From contig DATCFU010000184.1 in the NCBI GenBank assembly GCA_036509315.1, positions 1 to 41,028 on the forward strand: DNA of 41,028 nucleotides, read 5' to 3'. Of this stretch, positions 30,566 through 38,004 are shown in pieces. Each line of letters begins with the position of its first letter. Position 1 is the first letter of the stretch. Origin of the DNA: PALSA-607 sp036509315. Its GTDB lineage: Bacteria > Actinomycetota > Actinomycetes > Acidothermales > Acidothermaceae. The notes below the pieces were generated by a model that ran no database searches, was not told where the DNA came from, and saw only the letters and a program-made list of their open reading frames with translations. A program made the position numbers and the translations under genes.

Positions 30566-32035
30566 CTAACGGAGCGAGCGGATCGCGGCGGGCAGGCCGG
30601 CGAGGATGTCGTCGGCGACGATCGGCGCATCCTGGGCCGCGATGCGCCCAGCCGCACCGTGCAAGTAGGCGGCACACGATGCCGCGTCGAGGGCCGACAA
30701 TCCACCGGCGAGCAGCGTGCCCGTAACGCCCGACAACACATCGCCACTACCGGCAGTCGCGAGCCATGACGTACCGGTGGAGTTCACCCGCACCACACCG
30801 TCGGGCGAACAGATCACCGTCGTCGACCCCTTCAACAACACGGTGGCGCCCAACGCGTTGGCAGCGGCCCGGGCGTGCTCGAGCCGTCGCGCCTCGACGT
30901 CAGCTCGAGCAGAGGGCTCGAGTCCCAATAGCCGAGTGAGCTCACCCGCGTGCGGCGTCAACACCGTCGGCGCGGTGCGCGTGGACACCAGTGACGGACG
31001 GGAGGCGACGATCGTCAGCGCATCGGCGTCGACGACCACCGGCACAGACGCGGACAACACTTGCTCGACCAGCCGAGCAGCGAACGCGTCGGTCCCGATG
31101 CCCGGCCCGACAACCCACGCCTGCACGCGACCGGCGGCCAGCACATCGACGTCCGACCCCTCTTTGAGCTCCGACCCATCTTTGAGCACTGTCACGACCG
31201 CCTCGGGCCAGCGCGCTCGCACGAGCTCGGCGGGATGCGCGACTGAGACGAAGCGAACCATGCCAGCTCCGGTCCGCAACGCGCCGCCGGTCGCGAGCAG
31301 TGCCGCGCCGGTATAGCCGACACTGCCGGCCACGATGCCGACGACGCCGCGGCGGTACTTGTCGGACTCCGCCGTGGGTATCGGCAGCTCCACGTCAGCT
31401 GCCTGCAGCGCAGTGATCGATGACGTCGGCAGCCACGGGCCAAGGCCGATGTCGACCAACTCGACCACACCGGCGCACTGCGCCCCGGGATCGATCAGCA
31501 GGCCTGGCTTCCAGGTGCCGAACGTCACAGTGACGTGGGCGTGCACCGCGGCTCCGGCGACCACTCCCGTGTCGGCATCGACACCGCTCGGGACGTCGAC
31601 AGCAAGCACCGTCGTCTCGGCGGGAATCGAGCTCACGACGTCAGCCGCTGCCTCGCGCAGCTCGCCAACACCGCCGATGCCGACGATGCCATCGAGAACC
31701 AGGTCGGCGTCCAGCACTGCATCTGGACTCTCAACCCGGCCACCCGCCGCACGCAACGCAGCGAGCCCCGTGACGTGGGCCGACGACCCGAGCAAGACAG
31801 CGGAGACAATCGCACCGCGGCGGGCAAGCAGCGCACCAGCGAACAGCGCGTCGCCGCCGTTGTCACCCGACCCGACGAGCAGGACGACATGGCTTCCGTA
31901 GATCCGCTGCAACAGTTGTGCGGCAGTCGCGGCCAGTCCAAAGGAAGCTCGGTCCATCAACGTGCCCGGCGGCAGCGACGCCATCAGCGCGCCCTCGGCC
32001 GTACGGACGGTCGCGACGTCGTGGGCTTGCCTCAT
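30566..32035 (-). CDS. nnr: Bifunctional NAD(P)H-hydrate epimerase / ADP-dependent dehydratase
   Basis: 489 residues, a fusion of two repair enzymes. The N-terminal YjeF_N epimerase (1-210) has GSGDNGGDALFAG at 55-67 and DVPSGVDADTG. The C-terminal carbohydrate-kinase-like dehydratase (about 220-489) has LTPHAGELTRLLG and TAGSGDVLSGVTG, the ADP/ATP site. Together they restore damaged NADHX and NADPHX to NAD(P)H. An 18-base tandem duplication (31153-31188) doubles LKDGSE/LKEGSD in a surface loop. It follows glmS by five bases. Fusion of the two domains is normal in bacteria. Confidence 0.94.
   Translation of the reverse strand: MRQAHDVATVRTAEGALMASLPPGTLMDRASFGLAATAAQLLQRIYGSHVVLLVGSGDNGGDALFAGALLARRGAIVSAVLLGSSAHVTGLAALRAAGGRVESPDAVLDADLVLDGIVGIGGVGELREAAADVVSSIPAETTVLAVDVPSGVDADTGVVAGAAVHAHVTVTFGTWKPGLLIDPGAQCAGVVELVDIGLGPWLPTSSITALQAADVELPIPTAESDKYRRGVVGIVAGSVGYTGAALLATGGALRTGAGMVRFVSVAHPAELVRARWPEAVVTVLKDGSELKEGSDVDVLAAGRVQAWVVGPGIGTDAFAARLVEQVLSASVPVVVDADALTIVASRPSLVSTRTAPTVLTPHAGELTRLLGLEPSARADVEARRLEHARAAANALGATVLLKGSTTVICSPDGVVRVNSTGTSWLATAGSGDVLSGVTGTLLAGGLSALDAASCAAYLHGAAGRIAAQDAPIVADDILAGLPAAIRSLR
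31153..31188 (-). repeat. 18-nt tandem duplication inside nnr
   Basis: Two adjacent 18-base units (31153-31170 and 31171-31188) differing at one base give the in-frame repeat of six residues in the dehydratase domain. Confidence 0.85.
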
Positions 32036-32040
32036 CGCAG

Positions 32041-33888
32041 TTATTCGACCGTCACGGATTTGGCGAGGTTACGGGGCCGGTCGACGTTGTTGCCGCGCGC
32101 GACGGCGAGCTCGCACGCGAAGACCTGCAGTGGGATCACCGACACGAGTGGCTGCAACAACGTCGGCACCACCGGCACCCGAATCAGCTCGTCGGCATAT
32201 GGCACGACCGCATCATCGCCTTCTTCGGCGATAACAATGGTGCGGGCGCCGCGAGCCCGCACCTCTTGAATGTTCGCCACCATCTTCGCGTGCAGCACTG
32301 ATCGACCCAGCGGCGACGGCACGACGGCAACCACCGGCACGCCCTCCTCGATCAACGCGATCGGCCCGTGCTTGAGCTCGCCGGCCGCAAACCCTTCGGC
32401 GTGCATGTACGCAAGCTCTTTCAACTTCAGCGCCCCTTCAAGGGCGACCGGATATCCGACGTGGCGGCCGAGGAAAAGCACCGTCGAAACGGTGGCCAGC
32501 GACCGCGCGATCTCGCGCACCGGCTCCATCGTCGTCAGCACCTGCGCGACATTGCCAGGCATGAGTGCGAGTTCGTGGACGACGGCAGCCACATCGTCTC
32601 CGTACTGCGTTCCGCGCACCTGGCTGAGGTAGAGCGCCACGAGATAGACCGCGACGAGTTGGGTGAGGAAGCTCTTCGTCGCGGCAACGCCGATCTCTGG
32701 TCCGGCTCGCGTGTAGAGAACCGCGTCAGCTTCGCGGGCGATCGTCGAACCAACGGTGTTGCAGATCGCGAGCACCCGCGCGCCCATCTCGCGCGCGTGC
32801 TGAACCGCCATCAACGTGTCGAGGGTTTCACCCGACTGGGATATCGCGATGACAAGCGTGCGACCGTCGAGGATCGGATCGCGGTAGCGGAATTCGCTGG
32901 CCAACTCGACTTCACAGGGCAGGTTCGCCCAGTGCTCAACGGCGTACTTGGCGATCAGACCAGCGTGATACGCGGTGCCGCACGCGATCACCACGATCTT
33001 GTCGACCTCGCGCAGCAAGCCTTCGTCGAGACGCATCTCGTCGAGCATCAGGGCGCCGTCGTAGGTCAGCCGGCCGAGCAAGGTCGCGGCAACCGCCTCC
33101 GGCTGCTCGGCGATTTCCTTCAACATGAAGTAGTCGTAGCCGCCCTTCTCGGCAGCCGAGAGATCCCAGTCGACGTGGTAGTGACGACCGTCGACGACCT
33201 CACCCGCAAACGTGGTGATCTCGAACCCGTCGGCGCTTACGGCGACCACTTGGTCTTGTCCAAGTTCGACCGCGTCGCGGGTGTATTCGATGAACGCCGC
33301 GACATCGCTGGCAAGGAACATCTCGCCGTCGCCAACGCCGAGCACCAGCGGCGAATTGCGCCGCGCACCGACAACGAGCCCTGGTGCATCGCGATGCACG
33401 GCGACAAAGCTGAACGATCCGTCAAGGCTGCGGCACACTTGCCGTAACGACTCGGAGAGATCTCCGCACGCGGCGAACGCTTCCTCAAGGAGGTGGGCGG
33501 CTACCTCGGTGTCGGTTTGCGAACGGAACGTGTGACCGTCTTTGAGTAGCCGCGCGCGTAGGTCCGCGTGGTTCTCGATGACACCGTTGTGAATCAACGC
33601 GAGCCCGCCGGTGCAGTCGACCTGCGGATGCGCGTTCTCATCGGTCGGCCGGCCGTGGGTAGCCCAGCGGGTGTGCCCTAGACCGGTACCACCAGCGGGT
33701 AGCGGATCCGTCTCGAGCACGACCTCGAGGTTCGACAACGCTCCGGCTTTGCGCCGGACGTGCACCAGACCGGCGTCCAGCACTGCGATGCCTGAGGAGT
33801 CGTAGCCGCGGTATTCCAACCGACGAAGACCGGCGAGGACGACGTCGCGGGCCGGCTGTGGTCCGACGTAGGCCACGATGCCGCACAC
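32041..33888 (-). CDS. glmS: Glutamine-fructose-6-phosphate aminotransferase (isomerising)
   Basis: 615 residues. It makes glucosamine 6-phosphate, the first step to UDP-GlcNAc. GTG start, then CGIVAYVG, where the cysteine becomes the catalytic N-terminus after removal of the first residue; RRLEYRGYDSSG and GHTRWATHG belong to the amidotransferase domain. Two SIS domains follow with AISQSGETLDTL and later the active-site ELKHGPIALIEEG; it ends NLAKSVTVE, a normal terminus. It lies three bases after glmM. No glmS ribozyme sequence is seen in the short gap before the start. Confidence 0.97.
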   Translation of the reverse strand: MCGIVAYVGPQPARDVVLAGLRRLEYRGYDSSGIAVLDAGLVHVRRKAGALSNLEVVLETDPLPAGGTGLGHTRWATHGRPTDENAHPQVDCTGGLALIHNGVIENHADLRARLLKDGHTFRSQTDTEVAAHLLEEAFAACGDLSESLRQVCRSLDGSFSFVAVHRDAPGLVVGARRNSPLVLGVGDGEMFLASDVAAFIEYTRDAVELGQDQVVAVSADGFEITTFAGEVVDGRHYHVDWDLSAAEKGGYDYFMLKEIAEQPEAVAATLLGRLTYDGALMLDEMRLDEGLLREVDKIVVIACGTAYHAGLIAKYAVEHWANLPCEVELASEFRYRDPILDGRTLVIAISQSGETLDTLMAVQHAREMGARVLAICNTVGSTIAREADAVLYTRAGPEIGVAATKSFLTQLVAVYLVALYLSQVRGTQYGDDVAAVVHELALMPGNVAQVLTTMEPVREIARSLATVSTVLFLGRHVGYPVALEGALKLKELAYMHAEGFAAGELKHGPIALIEEGVPVVAVVPSPLGRSVLHAKMVANIQEVRARGARTIVIAEEGDDAVVPYADELIRVPVVPTLLQPLVSVIPLQVFACELAVARGNNVDRPRNLAKSVTVE

Positions 33889-33891
33889 GGT

Positions 33892-35277
33892 CTAACCCAA
33901 CCGCTCGCGCACGACCTTGGCTAGCTGATCCGCAACAGAGTCAGCCTTGTCGCGCGTGGCAGCCTCGACCATCACCCGCACGACCGGCTCGGTTCCGCTC
34001 GGGCGAAGCAAAACCCGACCCGACGCACCGAGCTCGTTGCTCGCGCGCTCGACAGCTGCGAGCAACTCGGCGTCGGTCTCGGCACGCGTCCGGTCGACGT
34101 CGGTGACGTTGATGAGCACTTGCGGCAGGCGGTGCATAACCGCGGCAAGTTCGATGAGTGACTGCTTGCTCTGCGTCATGCGCGCGAGCAACTGCAGCGC
34201 GGTGAGTATGCCGTCGCCGGTGGTCGCGTAGTCGAGCAGGATCACGTGCCCGCTCTGCTCGCCACCGACCGTGTAACCGTCGGCGCGCATCGCCTCGAGT
34301 ACATAACGGTCGCCGACCGCCGTCTCAATTACCTTGATGCCCGCTTCTTCCATGCCGAGCCGGAACCCGAGATTCGACATGACGGTTGCGACCACCGTCC
34401 CCTGCGCGAGCCGCCCCGACTCGTTCATGGCGATCGAAAGGATGGCCAGGATCTGGTCGCCGTCGATCACGGATCCGTCTGCTGCAACTGCAAGACATCG
34501 ATCCGCGTCGCCATCGTGCGCAACGCCGACGTCGGCGTCGTGTGCAACGACCGCGGCCGATAGCAGGTCGAGGTGGGTCGAGCCACAGGCTTCGTTGATG
34601 TTGAGGCCGTCGGGCTCGCTGCCAATCGCAATGACCGTTGCACCTGCGCGGCGCAATGCCTCGGGGGCCGCGAAGGAGGCCGCGCCGTTCGCGCAATCGA
34701 CGACGACCTTGAGGCCGTCGAGCCGGTTGGGCACGGTGGAGACGACGTGGTCGACGTAACGGTCGGTCGCCTCGGGGTAGTCGTGCACTCGGCCGACGCC
34801 GGCCCCGATCGGACGCTGCCACTCCTCGAGCAGCCGGGCCTCGATCGCGTCTTCGAGTTCGTCGGCGAGCTTGTGGCCGCCGCGCGCGAAGAACTTGATG
34901 CCGTTGTCGGGCATCGGATTGTGGCTCGCCGACAGCATCACGCCGAGGTCGGCCTTCAGGTCAGCCGTCAGGTACGCAACAGCGGGCGTCGGCAGTACGC
35001 CGAGCCGCAGCACGTCGACGCCTGCACTGGCCAAGCCGGCGACGACAGCAGCCTCGAGGAATTCGCCAGATGCGCGCGGATCGCGGCCGACGACCGCGAG
35101 CGGCCGATGGCCCTCAAAGGCGCCGGCCTCGCCGAGCACGTGGGCTGCCGCAACGGCGAGCTCGAGAGCGAGCTCGGCCGTCAACTCCTGGTTCGCGACG
35201 CCGCGAACGCCGTCGGTGCCAAACAGCCGGAAGCGTGTCAGCTCGCCGTCCATGACGCGCACCGAGTTGTCGGGCAC
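33892..35277 (-). CDS. glmM: Phosphoglucosamine mutase
   Basis: 461 residues. It converts glucosamine 6-phosphate to the 1-phosphate, using the product of glmS. The phosphoserine loop SASHNPMPDNG has Ser118 as the phosphorylated residue; VAHDGDADR is the metal site; GGEQSGH and RPSGTEPVVRVM are the sugar- and phosphate-binding loops. The start is uncertain: GTG 35277 (used here) lies four bases after rpsI, while ATG 35253 would give MDGELTRFRLFGTDG, nearer to the usual N-terminus; neither has a clear ribosome site. Confidence 0.95.
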   Translation of the reverse strand: MPDNSVRVMDGELTRFRLFGTDGVRGVANQELTAELALELAVAAAHVLGEAGAFEGHRPLAVVGRDPRASGEFLEAAVVAGLASAGVDVLRLGVLPTPAVAYLTADLKADLGVMLSASHNPMPDNGIKFFARGGHKLADELEDAIEARLLEEWQRPIGAGVGRVHDYPEATDRYVDHVVSTVPNRLDGLKVVVDCANGAASFAAPEALRRAGATVIAIGSEPDGLNINEACGSTHLDLLSAAVVAHDADVGVAHDGDADRCLAVAADGSVIDGDQILAILSIAMNESGRLAQGTVVATVMSNLGFRLGMEEAGIKVIETAVGDRYVLEAMRADGYTVGGEQSGHVILLDYATTGDGILTALQLLARMTQSKQSLIELAAVMHRLPQVLINVTDVDRTRAETDAELLAAVERASNELGASGRVLLRPSGTEPVVRVMVEAATRDKADSVADQLAKVVRERLG

Positions 35278-35281
35278 GCGT

Positions 35282-35797
35282 TTACCGCTTGGAGTACTGC
35301 GGAGCCTTGCGGGCCTTCTTCAGACCGTACTTCTTACGCTCGATGACACGGGCGTCACGCGTGAGGTAGCCGGCCTTCTTCAGGGTCGGGCGGTTCTCGG
35401 GGTCGATCAGGATCAGTGCGCGGGCAATCCCCAGGCGAAGCGCTCCGGCCTGGCCGCTGATGCCACCGCCGGTGATGCGACAGACGATGTCGAACTGCTC
35501 GACGCCGTCGAGCGCCGCCAGCGGGCTCTTCACCAACTGCTGGTGCACCTTGTTCGGGAAGTAGCTCTCGATGGTGCGGCCGTTGACCTTGATCTGGCCG
35601 GTGCCGGGGACGAGGCGCACGCGGGCAACTGCTTCCTTGCGACGCCCGGTGGCGTTGCCGGAGCCACTGGCCGAGCGGCGACGAACCGTCGTGGTCTCGC
35701 TCGAATAGGCGAGCGGCGTGTCGGCCGACTCGAGGCCATCGACGCCGTCGAGAACGCCAACCTCAGCGTCGTCGTCGGTCAGCAGGGTGTCTGCCAC
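35282..35797 (-). CDS. rpsI: 30S ribosomal protein S9
   Basis: 171 residues. The S9 core (about 45-171) has GRRKEAVARVRLVPGTGQIKVNGR, GGGISGQAGALRLGIARAL and the basic tail RKKYGLKKARKAPQYSKR that reaches into the P site. The acidic N-terminal extension (1-40) is common in actinobacteria. GTG 35797 with GAGGAG four bases upstream sets the start. It is 79 bases downstream of rplM and is followed closely by glmM. Confidence 0.97.
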   Translation of the reverse strand: MADTLLTDDDAEVGVLDGVDGLESADTPLAYSSETTTVRRRSASGSGNATGRRKEAVARVRLVPGTGQIKVNGRTIESYFPNKVHQQLVKSPLAALDGVEQFDIVCRITGGGISGQAGALRLGIARALILIDPENRPTLKKAGYLTRDARVIERKKYGLKKARKAPQYSKR

Positions 35798-35876
35798 GGA
35801 ACTCCTCAACTTCTCATCATGAGCCGAGGCGCCGAAGGGCGCGTAACGGCCGTTGCCTGCGTACGTGTCGCCACGG

Positions 35877-36320
35877 TTATTGGGCGACCTGGGTGATCTC
35901 AAACGGCACCGGCTGCTGAGCCGCGTGCGGGTGGTTCGGGCCTGCGTAAACCTTGAGCTTCTTCAGCATCGCGCGCCCGAGGGTGGTGTGCGGCAGCATG
36001 CCACGCACTGCCTTCTCGACCGCCCGGTCGGGACGCTCGACCATCAGCTCGCCGTACGGCTTGGCGGTCAGGCCACCCGGGAACCCCGAGTGGCGGTAAG
36101 CGAACTTCTGCTCGCGCTTCTTGCCGGTCAGGGCCACCTTGTCGGCGTTGATGACGATCACGAAGTCACCGGTATCGACGTGGGGCGCGAAGGTGGGCTT
36201 GTGCTTGCCACGCAACAGGACGGCGATTTGGGCCGCGAGTCGCCCGAGGACGACGTCGTTGGCGTCAATCACGTGCCATTGACGCTGGACGTCGGCAGCC
36301 TTGGGTGAAAACGTGCGCAC
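35877..36320 (-). CDS. rplM: 50S ribosomal protein L13
   Basis: 147 residues, family length, beginning VRTFSPKAADVQRQWHVIDA, the usual actinobacterial start. VLGRLAAQIAVLLRGKHKPTF, NADKVALTGKK and RAVRGMLPHTTLGRAMLKKLKVY-like segments are intact. GTG 36320 is chosen over the 30-residue longer open frame on this match and the AAGG upstream. First gene of rplM-rpsI-glmM-glmS-nnr, which couples ribosome and cell-wall precursor synthesis. Confidence 0.97.
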   Translation of the reverse strand: MRTFSPKAADVQRQWHVIDANDVVLGRLAAQIAVLLRGKHKPTFAPHVDTGDFVIVINADKVALTGKKREQKFAYRHSGFPGGLTAKPYGELMVERPDRAVEKAVRGMLPHTTLGRAMLKKLKVYAGPNHPHAAQQPVPFEITQVAQ

Positions 36321-36393
36321 AGGATGGCCTTCGGGTTCGGTAGCACGGGAGGTCATGTGTTTCGGTGTCGGAGCGGGCTGGTTGGGCGGCCCT

Positions 36394-36408
36394 GCGGAGT
36401 GGCTCCGC
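36394..36408 (-). promoter_or_regulatory. Small hairpin in the rplM leader
   Basis: GCGGAG-TGG-CTCCGC forms a six-bp stem about 75 bases upstream of the rplM start and just after the predicted transcription start. L13 leaders regulate the operon in other bacteria; this one is too small to assign to a known class. Confidence 0.3.
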
Positions 36409-36429
36409 ACATACGCACAACGACCTCGT

Positions 36430-36459
36430 AGCCTACCTGGCCCGCCGTAGAAGGGTCAA
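36430..36459 (-). promoter_or_regulatory. Promoter of the rplM operon
   Basis: On the minus strand TTGACC (36459-36454), 18 bases, TAGGCT (36435-36430). Both boxes are close to consensus and lie about 110-140 bases upstream of rplM. Confidence 0.6.
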
Positions 36460-36470
36460 AGCGGCCCGTG

Positions 36471-36496
36471 GTACGGCGGGAGGGTGCCCGCCGTAC
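36471..36496. repeat. Inverted repeat upstream of the rplM promoter, first of two
   Basis: Perfect 10-bp stem GTACGGCGGG (36471-36480) with its complement at 36487-36496 and a six-base loop. No T-run on either side. Confidence 0.65.
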
Positions 36497-36522
36497 GCCA
36501 CTCACCGCCGACTGCTGAAGCT

Positions 36523-36562
36523 GGCAAGCCCAGGACGCTTCCTTGAGCGTCCTGGGCTTGCC
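36523..36562. repeat. 17-bp perfect hairpin upstream of the rplM promoter, second of two
   Basis: Arms 36523-36539 and 36546-36562 are perfect complements around a six-base loop; the stem contains GCCCAGGACGC. It lies between two divergent genes, so it cannot terminate either; no T-run follows. It may be a relic of an upstream operon end, a U-less actinobacterial terminator or part of a small RNA. The rest of 36321-36672 shows no gene. Confidence 0.75.
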
Positions 36563-36672
36563 AAGTCCGGGACGGGGGCGAGACGGCGGGGTGGCGGGCG
36601 AAAGTTGAGATCGTTCGCGCGGCGACCGGTAATGGATTCGCGGTCTGGGTGCCCGACGGGCAGGCTGGTGGA

Positions 36673-38004
36673 ATGCATCTCTCCGGCCTCATGGCACGGT
36701 CGAGGCTGGGCAAGGTGTTTCGCACCCGTGGCGTCCCTCGGCTGCTCGGCTTCGCGCTCATCGCGGAGCTGCCCGCCGGCATGACCGCGCTGGCCATCGT
36801 GCTGCGGATCACCCAGTCGGGCGGCACCTACGCCCGCGCAGGCCTGGTCGGCGCTGTTGGAGCCATCGGCGTTGGCGTCTGCGCGCCGGTCTGGTCGCGC
36901 CTGGTCGACCGCCGTGGCCAGACCGTCGTCCTGATCCCCACGGCGATCGCGGTGTCGGCGACTGGCATCTTCCTGGCCGTCCTGCCTCCGCGCGGAGCCA
37001 TCGGGCCGCTGCTGATCGCCTCGACGTTGATGGGCCTTTGCCAGCCACCCGCCCTGGTCAGCGCGCGCACCCTGTGGCCCAAGGTCGTCAATGACCCAGC
37101 GGTGCTCGAGACGACCTACAGCATCGAATCGAGCATGACCGAGCTGGTGTTCATCGTCGGGCCGCTGCTGGCCGTGGCGATCAACGCGGCGTTCGGGTCG
37201 GCGACAGCCGTCGCGGCGTCAGGCGTGCTCTCAGGCGTTGGTGCACTCGGCCTGGCGTCGAGCCGGGCCTCGCGAGCGACGCGCGGGACCCGCAAGACCG
37301 AAACCTCTCACGCAGCGCTGCGCTCGGTCGGCGTTCGGATCCTGGTCTGCGCCGTGTTCATGATGGTGATCGGGTTCGCGGCGATCGATGTCTCGACCAT
37401 CGCGACTGCCCGGAGGTTGGCCGGAAACGGCGCCGCCGGCACCTTGATCGCGGTGTGGGGCATCGGCAGCTTGCTCGGCGGCATGGCGTTCGGGTCACGC
37501 AGCTGGCCAGGCCGCATGTCGACGCGCATCGTGTTCTTCGTCGGCGCGATCACGGTCTTCACTGTCGCGTTGATCCCCGTCACCAACCTGGTGCTGCTCG
37601 GCGTCCTGCTCTTCGTCGGCGGTCTGAACTACGCGCCGTGCTTCTCCTGTATCAACCAGGTCGTACAACGGATCGCGCTGCCGGGCGCAGCTACCGAATC
37701 GTTCGCGTGGACCACGAGTGGGGCGCTGATGGGTGCTGCCCTCGGCGAAGCCGCAGGGGGATTTGCGATTACCCACCAAAGTCCGCACGCGGGGTTTGCT
37801 GTCGCCGCGAGCGCCCTGCTGCTTGCCTGCGTCGTGCTGCTCGTCGGTCGCCGATCGATCCGCGGCGGCGATCTGGCACCCGATCCCCACGATCAGCGCG
37901 CCGGCCGCACTCCGTCCCAGATCGGCTCTGGCGAATCGATAACCGTCGCGTCGGAGCCGAACACGACGAACCTGTCGAAGGAGCGGGCGAACCAGCGGTC
38001 GTGA
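36673..38004 (+). CDS. MFS transporter with an extended C-terminal tail
   Basis: 443 residues from ATG 36673 (GTG 36649 is an in-frame alternative). About twelve membrane segments; the loop SRLVDRRGQTVVLIPTAIA is the MFS signature between segments 2 and 3, and RTLWPKVVNDPAVLETTYSIESSMTELVFIVGP is typical of actinobacterial MFS proteins of unknown substrate. After the last membrane segment (LLLACVVLLVG) there is a polar tail of about 50 residues whose DNA lies opposite the conserved 3' end of the ABC-F gene. The tail is probably a result of loss of an earlier stop codon. Confidence 0.82.
   Translation: MHLSGLMARSRLGKVFRTRGVPRLLGFALIAELPAGMTALAIVLRITQSGGTYARAGLVGAVGAIGVGVCAPVWSRLVDRRGQTVVLIPTAIAVSATGIFLAVLPPRGAIGPLLIASTLMGLCQPPALVSARTLWPKVVNDPAVLETTYSIESSMTELVFIVGPLLAVAINAAFGSATAVAASGVLSGVGALGLASSRASRATRGTRKTETSHAALRSVGVRILVCAVFMMVIGFAAIDVSTIATARRLAGNGAAGTLIAVWGIGSLLGGMAFGSRSWPGRMSTRIVFFVGAITVFTVALIPVTNLVLLGVLLFVGGLNYAPCFSCINQVVQRIALPGAATESFAWTTSGALMGAALGEAAGGFAITHQSPHAGFAVAASALLLACVVLLVGRRSIRGGDLAPDPHDQRAGRTPSQIGSGESITVASEPNTTNLSKERANQRS

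Noticed and set aside
36523..36562. Ordinary Rho-independent terminator of rplM or the MFS gene
   Set aside because: It lies upstream of both divergent genes and has no T-run on either strand.
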